From NCBI GenBank assembly GCA_037442205.1, contig JBBIQS010000027.1, positions 1 through 64,000 of the forward strand: a stretch of 64,000 nucleotides of DNA. The letters run 5' to 3'. How positions within the stretch are numbered: position 1 is the stretch's first letter; every line of letters begins with the position of its first letter. The DNA comes from JBBIQS01 sp037442205 (GTDB lineage Bacteria > Myxococcota > Myxococcia > Myxococcales > UBA5297). The translations under genes and the position numbers were made by a program. The notes beneath the pieces are model-generated. The model saw only the letters and a list, made by a program, of their open reading frames with translations, was not told the origin of the DNA and ran no database searches. Below, piece by piece: positions 26,881 to 37,718 of the stretch.

Positions 26881-27284
26881 CCGCCCCTGGGCGTCGTGTT
26901 CAGCGCCACGGCACTCCAGACGAGAGCCTTGAACGCCGCCGCGTCGAGCTTCTCGCCTTCATGAAGGTCGATGGCGCGCCGGGTGTTGCCCTCGAGGCTG
27001 GAGTTGAAGAGCCCCTTGGGATCCTCCAGTCGAGCGCCCTTGGCGAAGGTCACCTTCACCGCGGCCTTGTAGGTCTCGCCGGTGCAGATCATTCCGCCGT
27101 GCGACCAGACCGGAACGCCCCGCCACTTCCATTCCTCGATCGCTTCGGGGTCGGCCTCCATGATCAGGGAGCGGATCTGGGAAAGCGCCTTGCCGCGCCA
27201 GTCGCCGAGTTCCTTGATCCTGCCGTCAATCAAGCGCGAGGGTGACTCCGTCTTTTGCGACGTCTCGTTGTTCTTCTTCGCCAT
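26877..27284 (-). CDS. DUF1801-domain protein
   Basis: A 135-aa protein with the DUF1801 (YdhG-like) pattern: RIKELGDWRGKALSQIRSLI, ADPEAIEEWKWRGVPVWSHGGMICTG, YKAAVKVTFAKGA and DPKGLFNSSLEGNTRRAIDL. The fold is small alpha/beta and the function unknown; family members are often annotated as iron-chaperone-like by weak similarity. The ATG at 27284 starts a basic, polar tail; the longer upstream frame has no similarity. It converges with the preceding gene and its stop lies within that gene's stop. Confidence 0.85.
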   Translation of the reverse strand: MAKKNNETSQKTESPSRLIDGRIKELGDWRGKALSQIRSLIMEADPEAIEEWKWRGVPVWSHGGMICTGETYKAAVKVTFAKGARLEDPKGLFNSSLEGNTRRAIDLHEGEKLDAAAFKALVWSAVALNTTPRGG

Positions 27285-27432
27285 GTGATCTGCCCCGTCT
27301 CGCCAATCGATTGTCTGACCTGCGAAGACCTTCGACGACCGCGCGCGCAAAACCCAGCCTGCGCACCGCGGCGGCAAGGTCGGCGGCAAGGGTAACGGGC
27401 GCCTGGGGCCCGCGCCGCACCGCGGCTCGGCT

Positions 27433-27876
27433 TTAGGAAACCAGCGTCGCCCGCACGCTGAGCTCGACGTTGCCCTTGAGGGCTTGCGAGACCGGGCAGC
27501 CCTCCTTCGCGGCCTCGGCAGCTGCGCTGAACCGCGGCGCGTCCAGACCCTTCACCGCCCCGCGCACTTCCAACCTGCTGGAAGTCACCCGGAAGCCGGC
27601 GGGCGTCTGATCGAAGGTCACCTCCGCCATGACGTCGAGCCGCTGAGGAGGTGTGCCCGCTTTCGTCAGCTCGTGCGAGAGCGCCATCGCGAAGCAGCCG
27701 GCGTGGGCGGCGGCGATCAGCTCTTCGGGACTCGTCTTGCCGCCGGACGCCTCGGTGCGCGAGCCCCAACTGATCGGCAACCGGTTGAAGGCGCCGCTGC
27801 TCTTCCCGGCGATCTCTCCCTTGCCTGAGCGGAGATCACCTTCCCAGACCGCTTCGGCACGCCGCACCGCCGCCAT
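27433..27876 (-). CDS. OsmC/Ohr-family peroxiredoxin
   Basis: A 147-aa OsmC-like thiol peroxidase. Both catalytic cysteines are present: HAGCFAMALSHEL near residue 60 and EGCPVSQAL near 127. The upstream TSPEELIAAA motif is conserved. These enzymes reduce organic hydroperoxides in the cytoplasm. GGGAGGTGG lies directly upstream of the ATG at 27876, which fixes the start. The frame open to 28038 is not conserved. It is a single-gene unit by spacing. Confidence 0.92.
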   Translation of the reverse strand: MAAVRRAEAVWEGDLRSGKGEIAGKSSGAFNRLPISWGSRTEASGGKTSPEELIAAAHAGCFAMALSHELTKAGTPPQRLDVMAEVTFDQTPAGFRVTSSRLEVRGAVKGLDAPRFSAAAEAAKEGCPVSQALKGNVELSVRATLVS

Positions 27877-28187
27877 GTTCCACCTCCCGAACCATCCAAA
27901 GGGCCAAGTTGCGGAGCGACGAGCTCGATCGCCATCGAGCAGACGCTGCGAGATCAAGGCTTCGTTTGCCTCTCCTGCGCGGGAACGGGGACGCGCCAGG
28001 AGAGCGGGCTTCGCTGCGGCCTGCGCCCGATGCGGCAATCGAGCTGGAGACCAGCTCGGTTGACCCTCGGGTACGGTCGCTCTAGCCTCGTCGGCGGATG
28101 GACCTTGTCGCGTAGATCCCCTGTCGCATCGTGAAGTGAGTTCAAGCTCATGCGGGCACGCGTGTGCCCGACGAAGGGATCAGCGCC

Positions 28188-28967
28188 ATGTCAGCAGACA
28201 AGTTCTGGAGCTACTTCTACGAGATCTACGAGGCCATCCCGCGCCAGGGACCCGGCGAACGGGCCAGCACCGAGCGGGCGCTGCATTTGCTGCCTCCCCT
28301 GACGCGCCGCCAGCACATCCTCGACATCGGCTGTGGCTCCGGGGCTCAGACCATCGACCTCGCCAGGGCGACCGAGGCGCAGATCGTCGCGGTCGACAAC
28401 CACGCGCCGTTCATCTCCCAGCTCGCGAAGCGGGCCGGCGAGCTCGGGCTGGCAGACCGGATCGCGGCGCAGGTCGGCGACATGAACGACCTGCAGTTCC
28501 GCGACGGCTCGTTCGACGTCATCTGGTCCGAAGGATCAATCTTCATCATCGGCTTCGCCAAGGGGCTCGCCTCGTGGCGCCGTTTGCTCGCGCCGGGCGG
28601 GCACCTGGTGGTGTCCGACTTCTGCTGGTTGCGCGACGATCCGCCGGCCGAATTGAACGAGATGTTCCTCGACGGCAATTCGGATGTCGGCGACGCGGAA
28701 AGAAGGCGGAAGGCGATCGCCGCCAGCGGCTACCGGCTGCTCGGCGACTTCGTGCTGCCCGCCGCCGGCTGGTGGGACAACTACCACGTGCCACTCGCCA
28801 CGAGCCTGGAGCGCTTCCGCGCCGCGCACGCAGGCGAGCCCGAGGCGCTGCAGGTCGCGGCCAGGAGCCAGCGCGAGATCGAGCTCTATCGCAAGTACCC
28901 CGGCTACTTCGGCTACGTCTTCTTCGTCATGACGCCCGAGGAGCGCGGCGCTCGCGGAACCGCCTAG
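28188..28967 (+). CDS. Class I SAM-dependent methyltransferase
   Basis: A 259-aa protein. SAM motif I is HILDIGCGSGAQTIDLA near residue 45, motif II ends in IVAVDNHAPF, and RDGSFDVIWSEGSIF marks motif IV. The post-motif segment LLAPGGHLVVSDFCWL is typical of small-molecule or arsenite-type methyltransferases. The C-terminal half has a conserved helical substrate lid (YRKYPGYFGYVFFVM). GAAGGGA precedes the ATG; an upstream GTG at 28164 is less likely. Substrate is unknown. Confidence 0.85.
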   Translation: MSADKFWSYFYEIYEAIPRQGPGERASTERALHLLPPLTRRQHILDIGCGSGAQTIDLARATEAQIVAVDNHAPFISQLAKRAGELGLADRIAAQVGDMNDLQFRDGSFDVIWSEGSIFIIGFAKGLASWRRLLAPGGHLVVSDFCWLRDDPPAELNEMFLDGNSDVGDAERRRKAIAASGYRLLGDFVLPAAGWWDNYHVPLATSLERFRAAHAGEPEALQVAARSQREIELYRKYPGYFGYVFFVMTPEERGARGTA

Positions 28968-29123
28968 CAGTTCGTCGTCCCAGCGTGATGCCAGGGGCGG
29001 CGCGAACCGCGGGCGCACGGTCCTGTCGTTCTCTTCCAGAGGGGCAAGCTGTGTGGTGGATCGAGGAGCCAATGCGTAGGTGAGCGCGTTACCCTCCGTC
29101 GCCGCACCACAGAGGAGTCGAAG

Positions 29124-29522
29124 ATGGCCATCCAAAACATCAATCCCGACGGCATGCTGAAGAGCCCAGCCTTCTCGCAGGGGATCATCGTGCCCGCCGG
29201 CGCCCGCACTCTGCTCATCGGTGGGCAGAACGGCGTCGATGAGAAGGGCCGGGTCGTCGGCAAAGGCCTCGGCGAACAGACCGCCAAGGCGGTCGACAAC
29301 CTCGTCAAGGTGCTCGAGACCGCGGGCGGGAAGCTCGAAGACCTCGTGCGCCTCGGCATCTACGTGAAGGGAGACGTGGATATCCGCCCGGGCTTCGAGG
29401 CCTGGATGCAGCGCTGGGGCCGGCGGCCCAATCCGCCGACCATCGTCGTGCTGCGCGTGGCGGGCTTGGGGATGTCGCCAGAGGTTCTGGTCGAGATCGA
29501 GGCAACAGCGGTGCTCGAGTAA
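29124..29522 (+). CDS. Rid (YjgF/YER057c/UK114) family protein, non-canonical
   Basis: A 132-aa single-domain Rid protein with INPDGMLKSPAFSQGIIVPAG, IGGQNGVDEKG, KAVDNLVKVLETAGGKLEDLVRLGIYVK and a C-terminal VEIEATAVL. In RidA the catalytic arginine lies in a P-x-R-S/T segment. Here the aligned NPPTIVVLRVAG has a hydrophobic residue at that position, so classic enamine/imine deaminase activity is doubtful. It probably belongs to one of the Rid subgroups of unknown function. GGAG lies upstream of the ATG. A GTG-initiated unknown gene follows 71 bases later. Confidence 0.88.
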   Translation: MAIQNINPDGMLKSPAFSQGIIVPAGARTLLIGGQNGVDEKGRVVGKGLGEQTAKAVDNLVKVLETAGGKLEDLVRLGIYVKGDVDIRPGFEAWMQRWGRRPNPPTIVVLRVAGLGMSPEVLVEIEATAVLE

Positions 29523-29593
29523 CCAGGAGGCCACGGCGCCCGATCCAAGCCGCTTCGCTGTAATCTCTCCACTGGACCTCGGGTGCTCCTCCA

Positions 29594-30907
29594 GTGACGA
29601 CATCGCTTGCCTTCAAGGCGTCCCACGACGCGCACACCCTCGAGCGCGAGGCCGCGAGCATCCTCGCCGACGCGCTCGCCCAAGCGGCGACCCTGCACTT
29701 GCCGGGCGAGCGCGACCTCTATCGACAGAAGCTCGAGCGCGCGATCGAGCTGGCGAACGCGGCTCTCGCCGGCGCCAACCACGCGGTCGGGGAACAAAGG
29801 ACGCTCGCGAGGGCGCGTTCGACGTTGGTGAAGGCCCACGCCGCGCGCGCGCAGGATGCGCAACACGGAGCCAACCAGCTCTCGATGGCTTCCCAGCGTG
29901 CCCCGACCCGCGATGACTGCGACGACGGATGGCAGCGCGTCGCAGAGGTGGTGGCAGTCGCCGAGGCGTCCGCGCTGGAGGCGGCGCGCATCGCGGCGGA
30001 CCTCGGAAAACCTTCCGGGTGGAACGCCGCTCGGGCAGCGGAAGCCGCCGCGCGGGAGGCTCGCCGGATCGTCGACGAGCGCAATAGCGCCTATACCTTC
30101 CATGCCGACCCTCGCTGGTCATTCGGCGAAGGCTGGTATCTCGCGGCGGCGGCCCTGCTCGATGACGTCGCGATTCAGATCGAGCCCGGCAAGCCGCAGA
30201 CGTCCCAGGCAGAGCGGTTCCTGCGCGACGCGGGGCTCGGCCACCGGCTCGTGCCGTATCGCCCGCGCCCGCCTGCGAATAAGCCCCTTCCCGAGATCGT
30301 CGCGCGCGCCTTTCGCGCCGATCCTCTCTCTGCGCAGCGAATTCTCCGGGCCGCGTTTCTCGGCGAGGCGCCGATCCCGCAGCCGATCGTCGATTGGACC
30401 GAGCGGACGCTCGCCGGCGCTCCGACGGGAAGGAAAGTCCTGCTCTGGGTCCGCTACGGCGCGCACCATCCCATGCGAAACACCACTTACCCCGAGCTCG
30501 TCGAGCTCGCGCGGCGGGCGCTCGGCGCCGGGCTGGTGCCGATCCTCATCGGCGACGCCGTCCGGGACGGCGCAATCCCAGGCGGCGCCGTCGACATGAC
30601 GCTGTTCTGGAAGCTGCCGCTCTTCCAGGGCGACGACATGCGGCGCGCCCAGCTTCAGCTCTTCGAGCTTCTGAGGAGCGCGCACGGCCTGGTCGGTCAG
30701 CTCGGCGTCACCACCGCGGGCATGGATGGCCCCGCGCTGATGGGGCTGCCGACGATGTACCTGACGGACGCGCCGAACGTCCGGCTCGGCAGGTGGGTTG
30801 GCGCTGTCCCGGGCTACCAAGAGGTCGTGCGCGGAGACGCCTACCTCGAGCGCATCAGCGAGACGTTGACGGGATGGGCCGGCGACAGTCCTGCGGCAAG
30901 CCCGTGA
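29594..30907 (+). CDS. Hypothetical protein with glycosyltransferase-B-like C-terminal half
   Basis: A 437-aa protein starting at GTG. The N-terminal ~150 residues are helical and very Ala/Glu-rich (possible helical bundle). From about 275 the sequence looks like an alpha/beta Rossmann half: KVLLWVRYGAHHPMRNTTYPELVELARRALGAGLVPILIGD, VDMTLFWKLPLFQ and later GLVGQLGVTTAGMDGPALMGLPTMYLTDAPN. The last pattern, a Gly-rich turn followed by a small-residue loop, resembles the nucleotide-sugar site of GT-B enzymes, but no family can be named. There is no signal peptide or membrane helix. Confidence 0.65.
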   Translation: MTTSLAFKASHDAHTLEREAASILADALAQAATLHLPGERDLYRQKLERAIELANAALAGANHAVGEQRTLARARSTLVKAHAARAQDAQHGANQLSMASQRAPTRDDCDDGWQRVAEVVAVAEASALEAARIAADLGKPSGWNAARAAEAAAREARRIVDERNSAYTFHADPRWSFGEGWYLAAAALLDDVAIQIEPGKPQTSQAERFLRDAGLGHRLVPYRPRPPANKPLPEIVARAFRADPLSAQRILRAAFLGEAPIPQPIVDWTERTLAGAPTGRKVLLWVRYGAHHPMRNTTYPELVELARRALGAGLVPILIGDAVRDGAIPGGAVDMTLFWKLPLFQGDDMRRAQLQLFELLRSAHGLVGQLGVTTAGMDGPALMGLPTMYLTDAPNVRLGRWVGAVPGYQEVVRGDAYLERISETLTGWAGDSPAASP

Positions 30908-31144
30908 CTTGCCGGCGCACGTGACGTCGGCTGCCGCGGCGCCGGATGGCAGAACGCACGTTGGCTGGGGTCGCGGCCCCGGCAAATTCTTCGTCGGCTG
31001 GTGCCTTTCTTTCGGCGGGCAAGCGGCGCGCCGGACGTCGAGACGGGCCGCTGGCTGTCGTGCAGGTCCCGGTCTGCCGGGCGAGAGCTTGGAGGCGCTC
31101 GGCGCGGACTTGTCAGCCCCTTGGCGGGACCTCACGTTGTTTCA

Positions 31145-32157
31145 ATGAAGCGCGTTCTCGTCGATCGATTCGGTGGACCCGAAGTCGTGAGGGTGATCGA
31201 GGACGACGTTCCCTGGCCCGGACCGGGCCAGGTGCGGGTCAAGGTTCTGGCCGCCGGCGTCTCGATCACCGATGCCCACGAGCGTGCCGGCAACTATCTC
31301 GGCGGGCCGAAGCCCCCGTTTACTCCCGGCTACGAGCTCGTCGGCGTCGTCGAGGAACTCGGCCCTGGGTGCTCGAGGCTGCGAAAGGGCGTTCGCGTCG
31401 GTGCGCTGACCGAGTTCGGCGCCGACGCCGAGCACGTCTGCGTGCCGGAGAAGTACGCAGTCGAGGTACCCGAGGACCTCGACCCGGCCGTGGTTCTCAA
31501 CCTGGTCTTCACCTACATGACCGCCTATCAGCTGCTTCACCGCACGGCGAAGGTGAAGCCCAGGGAGTTTCTGTTGGTGCACGGCGCGGCAGGCAGAGTG
31601 GGCACCGCGGTCCTCGAGCTCGGAGCGCTGGCCGGACTCCGCCTCTTCGGAACAGCTGCCGCTCGCCACCGCGCCGCGGTCGAGCGGCTCGGAGCGGTCG
31701 CGATCGACTACCAGCACGAGGACTTCCTGGCTCGGGTGCGCGAACTGACCGGCGGCGAGGGCGTGGACGTCGTGCTCGACGCGATCGGGGGCGCGGTCTC
31801 GCTCCGCTCGTTCCGCGCGTTGCGCCGCGGCGGAAGGCTGGTCGTCTACGGCCGCCACGCCACGCTCGTCCAGGGCCGCAAGATCTGGCGCGCGGTCGTC
31901 GAGTGGTACGCGGCGACCGCGCTCGTCGAGCTGTGGAGCCTGCTCTCGCCCCACCGGCGGGTGCTCCCCTACCGAATCCAGAAGCTGCGCATCCACCACC
32001 AGGACTGGTTCCAGGAGGACTTCGGCGCGCTGCTCGAGCTGCTTCGCCGCGGCCAGATCCACCCGGTGGTGGCCGAGCGCCTGCCGCTGTCCGACGCCCG
32101 CCACGCCCACGAGATGCTCGAGCGCACCGCGGAGCTGGGAAAACTCGTGCTCGTGCC

Positions 32158-32161
<4 letters not shown>
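31145..32161 (+). CDS. Zinc-independent quinone oxidoreductase (MDR/zeta-crystallin type)
   Basis: A 338-aa medium-chain reductase. The N-terminal GroES-like domain starts MKRVLVDRFGGPEVV, with GYELVGVVEELGPGC. The coenzyme site reads LLVHGAAGRVGTAVLELG near residue 143. Structural zinc-binding cysteines are absent, so it is a quinone/enone-type NADPH reductase. A C-terminal insertion around IQKLRIHHQDWFQEDFGALLELL is specific to this subgroup. The ATG at 31145 begins the domain exactly; the longer open frame is not conserved. It overlaps the following GH15 gene by 4 bases (ATGA), suggesting co-translation. Confidence 0.88.
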
Positions 32162-34050
<1,889 letters not shown>

Positions 34051-34144
34051 GCGCCAAAGAGAGCAGAATTTGTGGTCTAGATAATCGGCTGCCGTGCGGC
34101 CTCGCGCAGGGGCAAAGCCGCTCGAGATGCTGAGGAGGCGCGCC

Positions 34145-35173
34145 ATGGAACCGAGAGTCCCCGAGAAGAACAAGCAGGCCGGCATCAGCTACGCGGTCAG
34201 CGACGACGGCCTGGAGCTGCCGGTCATCGACATCACTCACCCGGCGTTCGCCTGCGAGATGAGCGAGGCCGAGATCTCGGCGGTGATCGACAAGACCATG
34301 CAGGGCCTGCGCGATTCCTCGAAGTTGCCGCCCGAGGCGCTGAAGGAGCTGCCCAAGCGCTCGATCCTGTGGCGCGGGGTGTTCGAGTCGATGGGCACCT
34401 TCATGTCCGGGATGATGACCTACCTGACGCGCCTCGGGCCGCAGAACCTCGGCGACGGCTGGGCCAACGAGCTCGACCGGGCCTACGCCGCGACCATCAT
34501 GCCGCTCAGCTTCCGCTTCCGGCTGCGCGACGTGGCGCACCAGCTCGCCTGGGCCCTGTCGCCCGCCCTCGCGGCCTCCCCTGGAAAGCCGGTCGAGCTG
34601 CTGAACATCGCCGGCGGGCCGGCGATGGACAGCCTCAACGCGCTGATCCTCCTCGAGCATCAGAAGCGCGGCATCCTCGCCGGCCGGCATATCCGGATTC
34701 GTGTGCTGGACACGGATCAGGCGGGGCCTCACTTCGGCGCCCGCGCGCTCGAGGCGCTGCGCGCGCCCGGCGCCGCCCTCGCCGGTCTCGACGTCGCCTT
34801 CGAACACGTCCGCTACGACTGGTCGAAGCCCGAGGCGCTGCGGCCGATCGTCTCCGAGCTCGCCGGAGGCGCCATCGGCGCCTGCTCCACCGAGGGCGGG
34901 CTGTTCGACTACGGCAGCGACCAGGACATCGTCGCCAATCTCCAGGTGCTGCGCGAGGGAACACCGCGGGACTTCGCCATGGTCGGCTCGGTGGTCCGCG
35001 ACCTGGGAACCCTGGACGCGCGGCTGCACGTCACCGCCACGGGCAAGGCTCGCCCCATGGTCCGCTGGCTCGGACTGGCCGCTTTCGAAGCCCTCGCCAA
35101 GAAGGCCGGCTGGAAAATCGCCCGGGTCATCGACAGCACCGCGCACCACGTGGTGGCTCTCCACAAATCCTGA
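34145..35173 (+). CDS. Hypothetical protein, possible SAM-dependent methyltransferase fold
   Basis: A 342-aa protein. Residues about 140-250 have a Rossmann-like order: ELLNIAGGPAMDSLNALILL (Gly-rich turn after a hydrophobic strand), IRIRVLDTDQAGPHFGARAL (strand ending in acidic residues) and a later ACSTEGGLFDYGSDQDIV. This resembles the SAM site of class I methyltransferases, but the motif is degenerate. The N-terminal 130 residues are helical. GAGGAGG precedes the ATG at 34145. No signal peptide. It is transcribed as a single gene, convergent with the next. Confidence 0.6.
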   Translation: MEPRVPEKNKQAGISYAVSDDGLELPVIDITHPAFACEMSEAEISAVIDKTMQGLRDSSKLPPEALKELPKRSILWRGVFESMGTFMSGMMTYLTRLGPQNLGDGWANELDRAYAATIMPLSFRFRLRDVAHQLAWALSPALAASPGKPVELLNIAGGPAMDSLNALILLEHQKRGILAGRHIRIRVLDTDQAGPHFGARALEALRAPGAALAGLDVAFEHVRYDWSKPEALRPIVSELAGGAIGACSTEGGLFDYGSDQDIVANLQVLREGTPRDFAMVGSVVRDLGTLDARLHVTATGKARPMVRWLGLAAFEALAKKAGWKIARVIDSTAHHVVALHKS

Positions 35174-35209
35174 GGATCGTCAGTCGATTTGCCTCCGCCG
35201 GGATGACGC

Positions 35210-36421
35210 TCAGGGTCGCGGAGCCGGGCTGTGCGGCGTGAATTCCAGCGCGGCCGTTCCGGCCGAGAGCGCCGCCAACTCAGGATGCGCTTGGACCAGC
35301 AGTGCCTGGATGGCGGCCAGGAGAAAGCGCAGCACGTTGCGCGTGATGTTCAGCCTCGCATCGAGGCGACGCAGCTCCGCCTCGACCACCTGGTAGATGG
35401 CGATCGCGTCTCCCGGATGCGCCTCTTCCATGAGGCGCAGGATGCGTTCGGCGGCAGGGACATCCATCTCAACTCGTCGATCGGAGCGATTCAGGAAGCC
35501 GACGGACTGCTGGAGATATCGCTGAAGGTTGCTGGACTGGCGGGTCCAGGGAATGAGCGGCCCAAGCCGCCCGCTCGCCAGCGCCCTGAGGACCGATTCG
35601 AGGCATTCGATCTCCGCCTGGCGCCGAACCAGGTGGAGCCGCTGGGCGCGCGCCTCTCTGTCCGCCTTGTACCCTCCCTCTCGCTGCATGAGCCAGACGG
35701 GCAACCAAGTGCCCCGATGAGCGAGGTGAAGGTGGGTGATCCGCGGGCCGTTCCCGGCGACGTTCAGCTCTTGCAGGCTCTTTGGCAGGGGAACCTCTTC
35801 CTGGCTGGAGTACTCGACGAACAGAAAGGGCTGACAGACGTCGATCCACCGGTCGTCGAGAGTCAGATCGGGCGTGCTCCGGCTCGTCGCCCACAGATAG
35901 CTTCTGGCGACGGCTTGCCCTACTCCGGCCAGAGGCAGCAGCGACGGCGAAGGAGCGCGCTCGCCCTTGCTCTGCTCGGCAGCGCCTTCCCAATGCTCGC
36001 GGGCATGGACTGCGACCTTCATGCCGAGGAAGGACTCGAGCAACTGGAGGGTGGCGGCCGCCGAATCGAGAAGCGCGCCCACATGAAAGACCAGTCCGAC
36101 GTCGAGCCTCGCCGAGAGCAGGCCATCGAAGAAGAACCGGCGAAAGGCGTGCCCGGCCCGCGCCGAGCTGGCTCCCGAGGGCCGAACCAGCTCCAGGACC
36201 GGAGCTGACGAGAACCTGAGCATTCGGTGCGCGTCGCAGTACACGCGCTCCTTCTCGAGCCCCGTGCCGCCCAACGGCCGTTTACGCATCGCCCCGAAGT
36301 TCCTGACGAACTCCGGATGTGCTCCTCGACCCCCTCTCCCCGACGTCGTCAGCGGCATCCTCCAGTTCGGATGCTTGAGCTGCTTCCTCGCGCGGTACGC
36401 CAGTTGCCGGCGATCGACCAT
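35210..36421 (-). CDS. Uncharacterised protein with RNFGAMRKRPLGG/FRRFFFDG blocks
   Basis: A 403-aa protein of no recognised family. Near the N-terminus FVRNFGAMRKRPLGGTG is followed by KERVYCDAHRMLRF and HAFRRFFFDGLLSARLDVGLVFH. This pattern is familiar from hypothetical proteins that accompany peptidase or effector-associated modules, but the link is from memory and weak. The middle is rich in Leu/Arg helices, and the last ~100 residues (ERILRLMEEAHPG, LRRLDARLNITRNVLRFLLAAIQ) are helical and may oligomerise. The start is uncertain. The ATG at 36421 is chosen for homology extent; the ATG at 36289 and TTG at 36508 are alternatives, none with a good ribosome site. Confidence 0.5.
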   Translation of the reverse strand: MVDRRQLAYRARKQLKHPNWRMPLTTSGRGGRGAHPEFVRNFGAMRKRPLGGTGLEKERVYCDAHRMLRFSSAPVLELVRPSGASSARAGHAFRRFFFDGLLSARLDVGLVFHVGALLDSAAATLQLLESFLGMKVAVHAREHWEGAAEQSKGERAPSPSLLPLAGVGQAVARSYLWATSRSTPDLTLDDRWIDVCQPFLFVEYSSQEEVPLPKSLQELNVAGNGPRITHLHLAHRGTWLPVWLMQREGGYKADREARAQRLHLVRRQAEIECLESVLRALASGRLGPLIPWTRQSSNLQRYLQQSVGFLNRSDRRVEMDVPAAERILRLMEEAHPGDAIAIYQVVEAELRRLDARLNITRNVLRFLLAAIQALLVQAHPELAALSAGTAALEFTPHSPAPRP

Positions 36422-36508
36422 CGGGAAATGGATCGAGATCAGCAACTTCGTCTCCTCTCCCGGCCAGCCGGCAGCCGCTGAGAGCATCCGGCCAGCCAGC
36501 GAAGACAA

Positions 36509-36902
36509 CGGGGGTGCGGCGGACCTGGCAGCTCACCGCACCCCTCTCCCCGTCCTTGTGGGCAGGGCAGGTTGGAGATCGTCGTTCGGTCCTTTGCCTC
36601 ACGCGCGATGTCCAACCGCACGCGAGAAAACTATGGCGGCCATCAAGTGCGACAAGAGCAGGATCTCTCTGCGCTCGAGGAGAGAGCAGTCCACGGGAGG
36701 ATTGCCAGTCGGTCCGGGGAGTCCTTGCTCTCCGTGCAGGCTTCACTTCCAGCCTGCAGTGCAGCCGGCCGGCACGTGGAGGGCACGTCGTCCAGGCGCG
36801 TCCAAGGGCCATTGTCCAGATTGCGCGTGAGGTCTTCGCAGGAATCGTGTGCGCCGGATTCCGCGTGCGCAGGTTCGAGCCAGGGGACCGCGGAGGCGCC
36901 TC
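36509..36902. other. Gene-free gap between divergent genes
   Basis: This 394-base stretch separates the unknown minus-strand gene from otsB. No conserved reading frame, repeat or RNA is seen. It should hold both divergent promoters, but no -35/-10 pair is convincing by eye. Confidence 0.5.
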
Positions 36903-37718
36903 GTGGATTACCTGGAGGAGGGGCAGAGCGCTCGGCCGAACGCGCTTCAGGAGTGGCCGGCCATCGCCAGCTCGCTCCAGGGGCGGCGCCTCGCTGTCTT
37001 CCTCGACTACGACGGCACGCTGACGCCCATCGTGGCCCGGCCCGAGCTGGCGGTGCTCGACGAGGAGATGCGCGCGACGCTGCGCCGGCTCGCCGGCGCC
37101 TGGCCAACGCAGATCATCTCCGGCCGCGGCCTGGAGGACGTGCGGCGGCTGGTGGGAATCGACTCGCTCTGGTTCGCCGGCAGCCACGGCTTCGACCTCG
37201 CCCCGCCGCGCGGCGTCCCCGGCGGCAGGCAGGTGGCGCCCGAGGTGCAACCTCAGGTGCGCGCCGCCGTCGAGGAGCTGCGCCAGGCGATCTCGGCGAT
37301 CCCGGGCGCGCTGGTCGAAGACAAGCGCTTCTCCGCCGCCGCGCACTACCGGCTCGTGGACGAGGAGAGCGTGCCGATCGTCGAGCGCGTGGTGGACGAG
37401 GTGGTGGCGCGCCACCCGGCTCTTCGGAAGAGCTACGGCAAGAAGGTGTTCCAGCTCGAGCCGGCGCTCGACTGGGACAAGGGAAAGGCGCTGCTCTGGC
37501 TGCTCGAGGCGACCGGGCAGCGGCGCGCCCTTCCGATCTTCCTCGGGGACGACCTGATCGACGAGAGCGCGTTCGCCGCCGTGCACGACCGAGGGCTGGG
37601 CATCCTGGTGGCGGAGCTCACGCGGCCGACGGCGGCCCGCTACTCCCTGCAGAACACCACAGAGGTCCGGCTGTTTCTCGAGCGCCTGGCCGCGCTCGCC
37701 AGAGAGGCGCCGCCATGA
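36903..37718 (+). CDS. otsB: Trehalose-6-phosphate phosphatase
   Basis: A 271-aa HAD-superfamily phosphatase. The nucleophile motif is VFLDYDGTLTPI near residue 32, then TQIISGRGLEDV and AGSHGFDL, typical of trehalose-phosphatases. KRFSAAAHYRLV, KKVFQLEPALDWDKGKAL and FLGDDLIDESAF (motif IV, metal-binding Asp pair) follow. The enzyme releases phosphate from trehalose 6-phosphate. The GTG at 36903 is chosen because GGAGG lies 6 bases upstream; an upstream ATG at 36849 adds an Arg-rich, unconserved tail. No otsA (trehalose-6-P synthase) is in the window. The stop overlaps the GH65 start (ATGA), so both products are made together. Confidence 0.88.
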   Translation: MDYLEEGQSARPNALQEWPAIASSLQGRRLAVFLDYDGTLTPIVARPELAVLDEEMRATLRRLAGAWPTQIISGRGLEDVRRLVGIDSLWFAGSHGFDLAPPRGVPGGRQVAPEVQPQVRAAVEELRQAISAIPGALVEDKRFSAAAHYRLVDEESVPIVERVVDEVVARHPALRKSYGKKVFQLEPALDWDKGKALLWLLEATGQRRALPIFLGDDLIDESAFAAVHDRGLGILVAELTRPTAARYSLQNTTEVRLFLERLAALAREAPP

